Source of the DNA: Winogradskyella thalassocola
GTDB taxonomy: Bacteria; Bacteroidota; Bacteroidia; Flavobacteriales; Flavobacteriaceae
DNA: 64,000 bases
Reading direction: 5' to 3'
Assembly: GCF_900099995.1 (NCBI RefSeq)
Contig: NZ_FNCZ01000003.1
Location: 248,001 to 312,000, forward strand
Every line of letters starts with the position of its first letter. Positions within the stretch are counted from its first letter, which is position 1. The translations under genes and the position numbers were made by a program. The notes beneath the pieces were generated by a model. The model worked only from the letters and a program-made list of their open reading frames with translations. It had not been told where the DNA came from and searched no databases. Of the stretch, positions 53,430-62,369 are shown piece by piece.

Positions 53430-55673
53430 TTAAAACCCAACCCTAAAATCACAACCACTCTTATAATTGCTACAGCCAAAAGCCGTTTTGCCTTTTAAAA
53501 CCTGACCTGATTTACACTTAGGACAAGCATCTCCAGCTTTAATAGTAGTTGGTTTTTTAACGGTTTGCTTAGGTTCAAATTTTAATTTAAAATTGTCGGT
53601 AAAACGTAACAAACCTTCTTGTGAATTCCCTTTTACGTTAAAACCTTTTAAATTAACTGTAGAACCTTTGGTTATTAATCTAATATATTGCTTTTCAGAT
53701 ATTTTCTTTCCACCTAAACTAAACGGTAAGGTGAAATCACATGATTTACCATAATGACTACAACCATAAGCCGATTTTCCTTTTATCAGTGAACCAGCCT
53801 TACATTTCGGACAAGAACTACCAACTATAGATTGAGTCTTTGATTTGGTTTTTGCTTTCGTTTTTGGTTTTCCAGCGGGTTTGTTGTTTACTGCTGAAAT
53901 ACGTGCTTGGACCGTTTCGCTTCGTACCTCATAAACTAAAGCATCCACCATGCGTTTCATACCTTTTATAAACGCACTTGCACTATACTCTCCTTTTTCA
54001 ATGTCTTTTAATTGCTTTTCCCAAGTACCAGTAAGTTCAGCAGATTTTAAAAGTTCATTTTGAATCGTATCAATTAATTGAATACCTGTAATAGTGGGTA
54101 AGATCTGTTTCTTATTTCGTTTAATGTATTTACGTCTAAACAAGGTTTCAATAATATTGGCACGTGTAGAAGGACGACCAATACCGTTTTCTTTCATTAA
54201 ATCTCTTAGTTCTTCATCTTCTACTTGTTTCCCTGCCGTTTCCATAGCACGTAAGAGTGTGGCTTCAGTATAATAATTTGGAGCTTTAGTCTGTTTTTCG
54301 AGAAACGAAGGTTCATGTGGTCCTTTTTCTCCTTTAACAAAAGATGGCAGTAGGCTCTCTTTTGTCACACTGAGCGCAGTCGAAGTGTCTTTCTTCTCAA
54401 AAACGATTCTCCAACCTTTAAATAAAATTTCTTTTCCTGTGGTTTTAAAGTTAACATCAGCCGCTTTTCCAATGACTGTGGTATTCGACACTTTACAATC
54501 GTCGTAAAAAACAGCAATAAAACGCTTCACGATAATATCATAAACTTGCTGTTCATTATATTGTAAATGCGTTTGCATTCCGGTTGGAATAATAGCATGG
54601 TGATCGGTTACTTTTTTATCGTTAAAAACCCGTGATGACTTCTTTATCTTTTTGTTTAGAATAGGTTCTGTAAGGGTCGAGTAATCAGTTAATTTAGATA
54701 AAATGCCTTTGACTTTCGGATAGACATCATTTGGTAAAAATGTAGTGTCAACTCTCGGGTATGTTACCGCTTTCTTCTCGTATAATTTTTGTGCAATTTT
54801 AAGTGTATCATCAGCTGAAAATCCAAACTTGGTATTACAATAAACTTGCAGACCTGTTAAATCGAATAATTTTGGAGCGTATTCAGTTCCTTTCTTTTTG
54901 GTGATAGAAACGATTTCAAAATCGTGTTCTTTGACTTTATTAGCTAGAATTTCCCCATCTTCCATTTTTAAGAAACGTCCTTCTTCATAACTAAAAAGGG
55001 TATCTCTATATAATGTCTGTAATTCCCAATAAGGCTGTGGAACAAAATTTTCAATCTCCTTAAAACGATTAACGAGCATCGCAAGGGTAGGAGTTTGCAC
55101 ACGTCCTACAGACAACACCTGTTTGTAGCCACCATGTTTAACCGTATATAATCGTGTGGCATTAATTCCTAAAAGCCAATCACCAATAGAACGCGAAAAG
55201 CCAGCATAATAAAGGTTGTCGTAATTTTTAGAAGGTTTTAAATTCTTGAATCCTTCTTTTATAGCTTCAGTTGTTAATGACGAAATCCATAACCGTTGCA
55301 CTTCACCTTTATAATTTGCTTTGTTAATGACCCAACGTTGAATCAATTCTCCTTCTTGGCCGGCATCACCGCAGTTAATGACAACATCTGCTTTATCAAA
55401 TAAACTTTTTACAATTTTAAATTGCTTCTTAATTCCGTCATTATTAGCCACCTTAACTTCAAATTTTTCAGGAAGCATAGGTAAGTTGTTTAAATCCCAA
55501 CTTTTCCAATACGGTTTATAGTCAACAGGTTCAAACAAAGTACAAAGATGTCCAAATGTGTAAGTTACAGCATAACCATTACCTTCATAATAGCCATCAC
55601 GCTTGGTGGTAGCTCCTAAAACAGAGGCGATTTCTCTAGCAACACTGGGTTTTTCGGCGATACAGACTTTCAA
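53430..55673 (-). CDS. topB: DNA topoisomerase III (type IA)
   Basis: A 747-residue type IA topoisomerase. The Toprim domain has the conserved E (AEKPSVAREIA) at residue 7 and D103, but the canonical DxDxxxE is DAGQEGE (D103, then G105, E107). The active-site tyrosine is Y305 in YPRVDT. Two C-terminal zinc-ribbon-like repeats (CPKCKAGSLIKGKSAYGC and CPKCKSGQVLKGKTAFGC) are at the end. Residues D429-T437 (DTSTALSVT) are encoded exactly by a 27-bp dispersed palindrome also found in the his operon. The protein would relax or decatenate single-stranded-region DNA. Confidence 0.92.
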   Translation of the reverse strand: MKVCIAEKPSVAREIASVLGATTKRDGYYEGNGYAVTYTFGHLCTLFEPVDYKPYWKSWDLNNLPMLPEKFEVKVANNDGIKKQFKIVKSLFDKADVVINCGDAGQEGELIQRWVINKANYKGEVQRLWISSLTTEAIKEGFKNLKPSKNYDNLYYAGFSRSIGDWLLGINATRLYTVKHGGYKQVLSVGRVQTPTLAMLVNRFKEIENFVPQPYWELQTLYRDTLFSYEEGRFLKMEDGEILANKVKEHDFEIVSITKKKGTEYAPKLFDLTGLQVYCNTKFGFSADDTLKIAQKLYEKKAVTYPRVDTTFLPNDVYPKVKGILSKLTDYSTLTEPILNKKIKKSSRVFNDKKVTDHHAIIPTGMQTHLQYNEQQVYDIIVKRFIAVFYDDCKVSNTTVIGKAADVNFKTTGKEILFKGWRIVFEKKDTSTALSVTKESLLPSFVKGEKGPHEPSFLEKQTKAPNYYTEATLLRAMETAGKQVEDEELRDLMKENGIGRPSTRANIIETLFRRKYIKRNKKQILPTITGIQLIDTIQNELLKSAELTGTWEKQLKDIEKGEYSASAFIKGMKRMVDALVYEVRSETVQARISAVNNKPAGKPKTKAKTKSKTQSIVGSSCPKCKAGSLIKGKSAYGCSHYGKSCDFTLPFSLGGKKISEKQYIRLITKGSTVNLKGFNVKGNSQEGLLRFTDNFKLKFEPKQTVKKPTTIKAGDACPKCKSGQVLKGKTAFGCSNYKSGCDFRVGF
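54363..54389. repeat. dispersed palindromic repeat, copy 3, inside topB
   Basis: All 27 bases are identical to the copy before hisC (28197-28223). In topB it occupies codons 429-437 exactly, adding nine residues in frame. It is a clear case of a mainly intergenic element becoming coding sequence. Confidence 0.88.
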
Positions 55674-55859
55674 ATTGGCTTGATTATTTTTGAAGGTGCA
55701 AAGTACTGAATTTTCAAAATACTAAACCAGAAATAAAGGAATTGATTATCGTGATTTCGTTTATACTATGACTAAAAATGACGAAAAAAAAACCAGGCAC
55801 ATTCAAGATAAAAATAAATTCTTTTTTCAGCGAGTCAGAATCAAGTCTTTGATCTCTTT

Positions 55860-56786
55860 TTAAAGCTCTAAAAGTAATTTTTGACCAATTTTTAAAGGAG
55901 ACGATTGTTTAATCGCATTAGTTTTGCAAAGTCTTGATATAGACAAGTTATTACGTCGCGATATGGCGTAAAGCGTATCTCCTTTTTGTACCACATATAG
56001 TTTTGGCTGCCTAGCTAAACTGGCTAAGGCCGCTTCATCTGCTGATTTTATAACCTTAACCTTACTCACTTGTCTAGAGTTGTGGTATCTCGCATGTGTC
56101 CACTTTTGTGTCACCCAAACTTGTTCTGACCTAATAGCATTTTTAGAAGAAAAGTCAAAAAGATATTCCGGATGAATTTGTTCTCCTTTATAGCTAAGTT
56201 CTAAATGGAGGTGGCTTCCTCTAGAGTTTCCGGTGTTGCCACCTTTGCCTAAATATTGACCTCTAACTAAAGTGTCATTGGCTTTAACACCAATATGAGA
56301 TAAATGTGCGTACGTAGATTCTAAACCGTTATAATGACGAACAACAACCGTATTGCCAAATCCGTTGGCGTATTTTGCAAAACGTACAACACCATCTAAG
56401 ATGGTCACTACAGTATCTCCTGTTACTAAATCGATATCAATACCATTATGTGGTCTACCTCTTCGCCAACCATAGCGCGATGTTACCACTTTAGTATGTG
56501 GTACTGGAGAGGCATACGTGCTATCTGCAAAATTTAATTCTAATGGAAATTGAAGTGTTGTATCAACATATGGATTGTGTACTGTGGTATCCCAATGATC
56601 TGCTTTAATATCAATAACCAAAGCTTTTTTTGTGATTAGCGGAATCTCAACGGTTTCAACAATGATACCTCTATTGATTTTATAGGTTTGTAATTCAATT
56701 TTTAAAGAATTGGAAAGGGAATCGTTTTGAGCGATTGCAAATAATGAACCACACAAAAAAGCAATACTAATAAGAATGTATTTCAT
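55860..56786 (-). CDS. M23 endopeptidase with C-terminal LysM domain
   Basis: A 308-residue exported protein with a signal peptide (about residues 1-19). The M23 (LytM-type) domain has the zinc ligands H113 and D117 in HNGIDID and the HLHLE motif near residue 198. A LysM peptidoglycan-binding domain (YVVQKGDTLYAISRRNNLSI) covers about residues 264-308. It probably cuts or holds peptidoglycan cross-links in the periplasm. The gene is alone on its strand next to topB. Confidence 0.9.
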   Translation of the reverse strand: MKYILISIAFLCGSLFAIAQNDSLSNSLKIELQTYKINRGIIVETVEIPLITKKALVIDIKADHWDTTVHNPYVDTTLQFPLELNFADSTYASPVPHTKVVTSRYGWRRGRPHNGIDIDLVTGDTVVTILDGVVRFAKYANGFGNTVVVRHYNGLESTYAHLSHIGVKANDTLVRGQYLGKGGNTGNSRGSHLHLELSYKGEQIHPEYLFDFSSKNAIRSEQVWVTQKWTHARYHNSRQVSKVKVIKSADEAALASLARQPKLYVVQKGDTLYAISRRNNLSISRLCKTNAIKQSSPLKIGQKLLLEL

Positions 56787-56949
56787 AGAGGGAAAAGTAA
56801 TCTAATAAGCTTTTGAAACGTAAAGATATAATAATTATTGTTTCGTCATAACAATCAATGCTAAAGCTGATTATGGCTGTTTGTTTATTGAAATTCGGTA
56901 TGGGTTAGAACGCGTTGTAAATGAGCTAAGTACTAGAGTCTAATTGTCC

Positions 56950-56957
56950 TAATTTTG
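56950..56957 (+). promoter_or_regulatory. -7 box TAATTTTG of a candidate small RNA
   Basis: An exact TAnnTTTG match directly before a hairpin and followed 75 bp later by a rho-independent terminator, with no gene between. Confidence 0.4.
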
Positions 56958-56962
56958 TAGTA

Positions 56963-57063
56963 TTGCAACAAGGAACTTGTTGCATGATTAATAGATTTCA
57001 GAACGTTTAGTTTGGCGTTTTGGTTAGGTTTGAAAAAGCATCAATTTACTTGATGCTTTTTTT
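56963..57063 (+). ncRNA. candidate small RNA of about 100 nt
   Basis: The unit consists of a -7 box (56950-56957), then a perfect 8-bp hairpin GCAACAAG/CTTGTTGC with a GAA loop (56965-56983), about 50 nt of unstructured sequence, and a terminator with stem AAAAAGCATCAA/TTGATGC and T-tract (57033-57063). No frame of useful length is present. The helicase gene at 57119 has its own -7 box at 57080, so this unit is probably an independent transcript. An attenuator-like leader of the helicase gene is the main alternative. Confidence 0.45.
57033..57063 (+). terminator. terminator of the candidate small RNA
   Basis: GCATCAA (57038-57044) and TTGATGC (57050-57056), extended by A5/T5, followed by seven T residues. 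Confidence 0.85.
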
Positions 57064-57079
57064 GTGTGACAAAGTGTTG

Positions 57080-57087
57080 TAAATTTG
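57080..57087 (+). promoter_or_regulatory. -7 box TAAATTTG before the helicase gene
   Basis: An exact TAnnTTTG match 32 bp before the helicase ATG and just after the preceding terminator, with TTG at 57062-57064 as a possible -33 element. Confidence 0.45.
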
Positions 57088-57118
57088 CAACTTCTAAAGA
57101 TAATCCGAAATTAAATTT

Positions 57119-58672
57119 ATGTCTGTAACAAAGCAAGCTGTTCAAGAAAAAAAAACCGATAAAGAATTATACGACTACCAACAAGGCGCAATAAGCCAGA
57201 TTTTCGAAAAGTTTGATACAGAACGTGACGATTATCACTTATTATATCAATTACCTACTGGTGGTGGTAAAACGGTGATCTTCTCTGAGATGGTACGTCA
57301 ATACCTTAAGAACCATAAAAAAAAGGTATTAATAATGACACACCGAGTGGAGCTTTGTAATCAAACTTCTAAAATGTTAGATGGTTTTGGTGTCACAAAT
57401 AAAGTGGTGAATAGTAAGGCCAATTTGGATGATCAAGCAGAATATTCATGTTTCGTTGCTATGGTTGAAACTTTAAATAATCGACTGAATGACAATATGT
57501 TAGATATTTCTGATGTTGGTTTAGTTATTATTGATGAGGCGCATTACAATTCATTTACGAAGTTATTTAAATTTTTCGAAAAGTCCTTTATTCTTGGAGT
57601 TACAGCAACTCCTTTAAGTTCTAATAAGGAGTTACCGATGAAGGATAACTACGATGAACTTATCACAGGTGAAACTATTGAGAATCTTATAGAAAACGAG
57701 TTTTTAGCAAGAGCTGAGACGTATGCTTACGATATGGGATTAACATCTTTAGAAGTAGGTTCTAATGGTGATTATACCGTAAAATCTTCTGAAGATTTGT
57801 ATTCGAGTCCTGCGATGCTTCAAAAATTAGTAGATGCTTACAAAAAGCATTCACTAGGGAAGAAGGCTTTAATTTTTAATAACGGTATTAATACGTCTAT
57901 AAGTGTGTATTATGCTTTTAAGGAAGCAGATTTACCAGTTATGCACTTAGATAACACAGCGACAAAGAAACAACGTAAACAGATTTTACAATGGTTTCAT
58001 GAAACGCCTGACGCTATTTTAACGTCTGTAAGTATCTTAACTACTGGTTTTGATGAGCCAACTATTGATACTATTATCTTAAACAGAGCAACAAAATCCT
58101 TGACGTTATATTACCAAATGATTGGTCGTGGGTCTCGTATTTTGAATAATAAATCGAAATTTACAACTATTGATTTAGGAAACAATCTTTACAGATTTGG
58201 ACCTTGGGGAGCAGATTTAGATTGGCAGTTGATATTTAAGTCACCAAATTGGTACGCGGATCGTATTAAAGATGATGATGCTATTGAATCGAACTTCAAA
58301 CACGATTTATCGGATGAAGTTAAAGAAGAATTCTCTAAGTCTGAAGAAACCTATTTTGACATTAAGCAAACTTACAAGGATGCTGTAGATAGTGGAGAAT
58401 CCTCGAAAGTGGTATTAGAACGTTCTATAGAACAACATGCCAAAATTTGTATAGAAAATAGTGAAGATGTTTATGATGCTCTAGCCTTGGCTAAATTATT
58501 AAAAGACGATATTAATCAACGTATTGAAACCTACGCTAAATGTATTAGTAGAAGTACTTATAACTTCTTAAAATGGTTGAAAGACGATTATCAAAAGAAA
58601 TTAAGCACATATATACGAACTAATTTTGATGAAAAATTCGAGGAAATTCATGGGTTTCCACCTGAAGATTAA
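57119..58672 (+). CDS. SF2 DEAD/DEAH-box helicase
   Basis: A 517-residue helicase. Walker A motif LPTGGGKT is near residues 48-55, DEAH (IIDEAHYN) near 140, TATPL near 162 and the C-terminal motif VI region QMIGRGSR near 342. It resembles the SSL2/RadD-type group of double-strand-DNA or RNA translocases. The DnaJ-like/KTSC gene follows 79 bp later with its own -7 box. There is no nuclease or methylase domain to support a restriction role. Confidence 0.85.
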   Translation: MSVTKQAVQEKKTDKELYDYQQGAISQIFEKFDTERDDYHLLYQLPTGGGKTVIFSEMVRQYLKNHKKKVLIMTHRVELCNQTSKMLDGFGVTNKVVNSKANLDDQAEYSCFVAMVETLNNRLNDNMLDISDVGLVIIDEAHYNSFTKLFKFFEKSFILGVTATPLSSNKELPMKDNYDELITGETIENLIENEFLARAETYAYDMGLTSLEVGSNGDYTVKSSEDLYSSPAMLQKLVDAYKKHSLGKKALIFNNGINTSISVYYAFKEADLPVMHLDNTATKKQRKQILQWFHETPDAILTSVSILTTGFDEPTIDTIILNRATKSLTLYYQMIGRGSRILNNKSKFTTIDLGNNLYRFGPWGADLDWQLIFKSPNWYADRIKDDDAIESNFKHDLSDEVKEEFSKSEETYFDIKQTYKDAVDSGESSKVVLERSIEQHAKICIENSEDVYDALALAKLLKDDINQRIETYAKCISRSTYNFLKWLKDDYQKKLSTYIRTNFDEKFEEIHGFPPED

Positions 58673-58720
58673 AGCTTTGTAATAAAAAGAATTAAATAGA
58701 TTTTGTATTATAAAATAGCG

Positions 58721-58728
58721 TAATTTTG
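58721..58728 (+). promoter_or_regulatory. -7 box TAATTTTG before the KTSC gene
   Basis: An exact TAnnTTTG match 24 bp before the ATG, with TTTG at 58702-58705 as a possible closely spaced -33 element. Confidence 0.45.
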
Positions 58729-58751
58729 CGCCTTATTTTAAAATACTAAAA

Positions 58752-59201
58752 ATGAAACGCATTAGTCAATACAAAAAGCTTTTTTCTGTAGAAGATTCAA
58801 TTAATCTTAAAGATTTAAAAAAGACCTATAGAAACTTAGTGAAAGAATGGCATCCTGATAAATTTCAAGATGGAGATGCTGGACAAGAAGAAGCAGAATT
58901 AAAGAGTGTTGAAATCATTGATGGTTATCATTTTTTAGTAAGTATAGCTCCAGAAACAAAAGCAGCAAACCTTGAAGAATACACAGCAACAATCACTGAT
59001 TCTAGCATTGTAGACTTTCAACATAAAGGGTTGTTGTTAGAAATAACATTTTTAGACGGAGCAACATACGAGTATTTTGGTGTTCCTAAAGGTGTGTTTA
59101 TCAAGTTTTTAAACTCGGATAAACAAATGCGTTTTGCAAGACGAAGTATCTTCAATTCTTACACTTATAGAAAGTCGAAAAAAGAACTTCAAGAAGCTTA
59201 A
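58752..59201 (+). CDS. DnaJ-like N-terminus fused to a KTSC domain
   Basis: A 149-residue protein with two parts. Residues 1-65 have a J-domain-like pattern with HPDK at residues 34-37 (KEWHPDKF). Residues about 78-140 match the KTSC domain, a small beta domain originally seen at the ends of lysyl-tRNA synthetases (VDFQHKGLLLEITFLDGATYEYFGVP). HPDK is the Hsp70-stimulating motif, so it may link an RNA-related KTSC domain to DnaK. It lies between an SF2 helicase and an SDR gene, 31 bp before the latter. Confidence 0.8.
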   Translation: MKRISQYKKLFSVEDSINLKDLKKTYRNLVKEWHPDKFQDGDAGQEEAELKSVEIIDGYHFLVSIAPETKAANLEEYTATITDSSIVDFQHKGLLLEITFLDGATYEYFGVPKGVFIKFLNSDKQMRFARRSIFNSYTYRKSKKELQEA

Positions 59202-59232
59202 TACAACGTAACACGTAGTCCCTATTATAGTT

Positions 59233-60783
59233 ATGAGTAACGATACATCAGATAAGACAGAAGAGATTTCAATCCAAGAGATTGAAAACTGCATTTCTAT
59301 TTTAGAACGGTTAGTTACTGATACAGATCAGATTTTCGAAATCCCGAAACCGCAGCGAACTGCTTTAATCAAAGCTTCCGGACAATTATCACGTCCGAGT
59401 AGAGAAGAGTTTTCGCGTCGTAAAAAGGATGCTAAAAAAGCTGAAAAGCGAAAGAAAGCGGCTAGAGATAAAAATGCTAGAAAAGTAACAGGAATACGTA
59501 GTGCAAGAGAAGCACATGTTTTTGTGGCTCCAAAATTATTGCCTGAAGCCGATTTAAAAGCTAAAGAACAATTAGAACTAGAATCTCCACGAAACTGCTA
59601 CGTTTGTAAAACATTATTCACCAAATTGCATCATTTTTATGATACCATGTGTGAAGACTGTGGGGACTTTAATTATGCAAAACGTTTTCAAACGGCTGAT
59701 GTTAAAGGACAAGTTGCTGTGATTACCGGATCGCGTTTAAAAATTGGTTACCATATTACTTTAATGTTATTACGAGGTGGAGCAACAGTGATTGCAACCA
59801 CACGTTTTCCTGTAGATTCTGCATTGCGTTTTTCTAAAGAAGAAGACTTTACAGAATGGGGCCATCGCTTAAAGATTCACGGTCTCGATTTAAGACATAT
59901 TCCTAGTGTAGAAATTTTCTGTAATTTTATAGAACAACGCTACGAAAAGCTTGATATTCTTATAAATAACGCGGCACAAACGGTGAGAAGACCAGCAGGT
60001 TTTTATAGTCACTTAATGCCAAACGAAGAACGACCAATAGAAGAGTTGCCTAAGTTTGCCCGCGATTTATTAAACGATCACACTGAATGTTTAGTAGAGT
60101 TACAAGAATTAACCTCTGGTGCTTCACCAAATAAAAATATGCCTGTAACATGGCATGGACCAGAGCCTGGTATTGGTTTACGTTCATCAGCTAAATTATC
60201 TCAGATTCCTTATAGCTTTGATAACACATTGGTATCGCAAGACGTGTTTCCGGAAGGGAAATTAGATGCCGATTTACAACAAGTGGATTTAAGAAAAACC
60301 AACAGTTGGAGACTTAAATTGGGTGAAATTGAAACCACAGAAATGATTGAGGTACAACTCGTCAACTCTGTAGCACCTTTTGTATTGTGTAACCGTTTGT
60401 CTGAAGTGATGAAAAAAGACCACACAGGGCAAAAGCATATCATTAATGTGTCTGCAATGGAAGGGAAGTTCCACTCGTTTTTTAAAGAAGATCGTCATCC
60501 ACATACCAACATGGCCAAAGCCGCTTTAAATATGTTAACGCATACAGCAGCAGGTAGTTTAGCCAAAGAAGGTATTTATATGAATGCAGTTGACACTGGT
60601 TGGGTAACTGACGAGGATCCTGCTGAACTGGCAAAACGAAAACAAGACCTGCACGATTTTCAACCACCTTTAGATATCGTAGATGGAGCTGCTCGTGTTA
60701 TGGATCCGCTTTTTGATGGTATTAATACCGGAAAACATTGGTCTGGTAAATTCCTTAAAGATTACCGACCTATTAGTTGGTAG
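59233..60783 (+). CDS. SDR-family protein with zinc-ribbon-like N-terminus
   Basis: A 516-residue protein. The first 110 residues are basic and helical; four cysteines C122, C125, C140 and C143 form a probable zinc ribbon. A Rossmann SDR fold follows, with TGSRLKIG at residues 165-172 and NNAAQTV near 248. In the YxxxK active site the tyrosine is replaced by T425 (TNMAK, K429), so ordinary SDR catalysis is unlikely unless another residue substitutes. A long insertion (about residues 258-370) is also present. The substrate is unknown. Confidence 0.78.
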   Translation: MSNDTSDKTEEISIQEIENCISILERLVTDTDQIFEIPKPQRTALIKASGQLSRPSREEFSRRKKDAKKAEKRKKAARDKNARKVTGIRSAREAHVFVAPKLLPEADLKAKEQLELESPRNCYVCKTLFTKLHHFYDTMCEDCGDFNYAKRFQTADVKGQVAVITGSRLKIGYHITLMLLRGGATVIATTRFPVDSALRFSKEEDFTEWGHRLKIHGLDLRHIPSVEIFCNFIEQRYEKLDILINNAAQTVRRPAGFYSHLMPNEERPIEELPKFARDLLNDHTECLVELQELTSGASPNKNMPVTWHGPEPGIGLRSSAKLSQIPYSFDNTLVSQDVFPEGKLDADLQQVDLRKTNSWRLKLGEIETTEMIEVQLVNSVAPFVLCNRLSEVMKKDHTGQKHIINVSAMEGKFHSFFKEDRHPHTNMAKAALNMLTHTAAGSLAKEGIYMNAVDTGWVTDEDPAELAKRKQDLHDFQPPLDIVDGAARVMDPLFDGINTGKHWSGKFLKDYRPISW

Positions 60784-60786
60784 TTT

Positions 60787-60870
60787 TGTTATTCTGAGGT
60801 TTAGCCGAAGAATCTCAATATTAAAAAAGAAAGAGATTCTTCATGTCGTTCCTCATTCTGAATGACAATG
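60787..60870. repeat. intergenic inverted repeat after the SDR gene
   Basis: GAAGAATCTC (60807-60816) and GAGATTCTTC (60833-60842) form a perfect 10-bp stem, flanked by weaker outer matches (TTCTGAGG and CCTCATTC). It belongs to the Flavobacterial palindromic intergenic class and probably folds in RNA. Confidence 0.55.
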
Positions 60871-60939
60871 GCTTTCAATTAAAAAGAATTTCATAATATA
60901 TTTCACTACTTTTTCTAAAGAATTACAAATCGGTAGAAG

Positions 60940-60947
60940 TACCTTTG
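60940..60947 (+). promoter_or_regulatory. -7 box TACCTTTG before the DEAD-box helicase gene
   Basis: An exact TAnnTTTG match. It contains the TTG at 60945 that could be misread as a start codon; transcription would begin after it, so the real start is the ATG at 60966. Confidence 0.55.
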
Positions 60948-60965
60948 CAACATAATAAAAATACT

Positions 60966-62084
60966 ATGGCATCATTTTCAGAATTAGGAATACACAAAAA
61001 TTATATAAAAGGATTAAAAGAACTGAATATTGTAAATCCAACGGAAATACAAGAAATGGTTATTCCTATTTTGTTGAAATCTAACACAGATTTAATAGGA
61101 TTAGCGCAAACAGGAACAGGAAAAACGGCAGCTTTTGGCTTACCTGTTTTACATGCTATTGATACTAATAATTCTGATGTACAAGCTTTAATTATTGCTC
61201 CAACGCGTGAGTTGGTACAACAGATACAAAAGCAACTATTCCGATTTACGAAATATATTGATCAGAAGATTTTCTCTGAAGGGGTGTATGGTGGTGAAAA
61301 GATTGACCGTCAAATTAAAAACCTAACCAGAACAACACATATTGTAGTGGCTACACCTGGACGTTTACTCGATTTGGTAGAACGTGGTGCTGTTGATATT
61401 TCAAACGTAAAAATCTTAGTTTTAGATGAAGCCGATGAAATGTTGAGTATGGGTTTCAAAGAAGATTTAACCAAAATCTTGCAATACAATACTAAGAAAA
61501 GAAACACATGGTTATTTTCTGCAACAATGCCAGACGAAATTAAAAATATCGTTAAAAATTATATGTCTAAGGAGGCAGTTCGCATAGAGGTGAATAAAAA
61601 TGCTTTAGTTAACGAAAATATTTCACATCACTTCATTCATACGTCTATTAAAGACAAAGTAAATCTGATTACCCGAATCTTAGACAAACGTCAAGATGAA
61701 AGAGGTATCATTTTCTGTAAAACAAAAGCGGGTACACAAGCTTTGGCACATCAATTACAAAAGGAAGGTTTTGCAGTTGGTGCTTTAGAAGGTGATATGC
61801 AACAAAAAGAACGCGATAAAGTTATGCGTGCTTTTAAGAACGAAAGTTTACAAGTTTTAATTTCTACAGATGTTTCAGCCAGAGGTATCGATGTTAATAA
61901 TTTAGCGTTTATTTTACATCATCAATTACCAGAACATTTAGAGTATTACACGCATAGAAGTGGAAGAACAGCAAGAGCAGGTAAAACGGGCCAGTCTATT
62001 GCGTTAATCATTCCTGGAGAAATGCAAAAGGTATTAGATCTACAGAAAGCTTTAGGGATTTCGTTTAAAGAGATTGCGATTTAA
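60966..62084 (+). CDS. DEAD-box RNA helicase
   Basis: A DEAD-box ATPase of 372 residues from the chosen ATG (MASFSELGIHKNYIKGL). The Q motif is in PTEIQEM, Walker A is AQTGTGKTAA, DEAD is in LDEADEM, SAT follows, and HRSGRTARAG is motif VI. It would unwind short RNA duplexes, as in ribosome assembly or mRNA turnover, and is shorter than RhlE/CsdA types because it lacks a C-terminal tail. A start at TTG 60945 would lie inside the promoter. A perfect terminator follows. Confidence 0.9.
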   Translation: MASFSELGIHKNYIKGLKELNIVNPTEIQEMVIPILLKSNTDLIGLAQTGTGKTAAFGLPVLHAIDTNNSDVQALIIAPTRELVQQIQKQLFRFTKYIDQKIFSEGVYGGEKIDRQIKNLTRTTHIVVATPGRLLDLVERGAVDISNVKILVLDEADEMLSMGFKEDLTKILQYNTKKRNTWLFSATMPDEIKNIVKNYMSKEAVRIEVNKNALVNENISHHFIHTSIKDKVNLITRILDKRQDERGIIFCKTKAGTQALAHQLQKEGFAVGALEGDMQQKERDKVMRAFKNESLQVLISTDVSARGIDVNNLAFILHHQLPEHLEYYTHRSGRTARAGKTGQSIALIIPGEMQKVLDLQKALGISFKEIAI

Positions 62085-62127
62085 TAATTGAGTTCGAATT
62101 AATCGCACTTTATTTTTACAATATTTT

Positions 62128-62167
62128 ATCGAGAATCTTTTGAAATAAAAAGATTCTCGATTTTTTT
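62128..62167 (+). terminator. terminator after the DEAD-box helicase gene
   Basis: ATCGAGAATCTTTT (62128-62141) pairs perfectly over 14 bp with AAAAGATTCTCGAT (62148-62161), followed by T residues. Confidence 0.9.
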
Positions 62168-62369
62168 ATGCTTTTAAATCACTATAAGTGGAGTTTCGTA
62201 AAGTATTTCAATTGATATTTCTTTAAAATAATCATACCCAAAAATGGAGCGAGCTAACACGGTGTTTTAAATTGATATAATTCTTAAAACTCTTCAAATT
62301 GATACTACAGCACTTTCATATTTTAGTATTATCTTGTGTCTTTATTAATCACTAGACAAATTAATACTC

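Noticed and set aside
55768-55862. 31-codon plus-strand frame between topB and the M23 gene
   Set aside because: It is short, lysine-rich by chance in an A-rich stretch, with no promoter or signal.
57119-60783. A phage-defence or restriction island
   Set aside because: No nuclease, methylase or other defence effector accompanies the helicase, and base composition does not differ visibly from the neighbours.
60945-60965. TTG start for the DEAD-box helicase
   Set aside because: The TTG lies in the TACCTTTG -7 box, so it would not be in the mRNA; ATG 60966 fits the family start.
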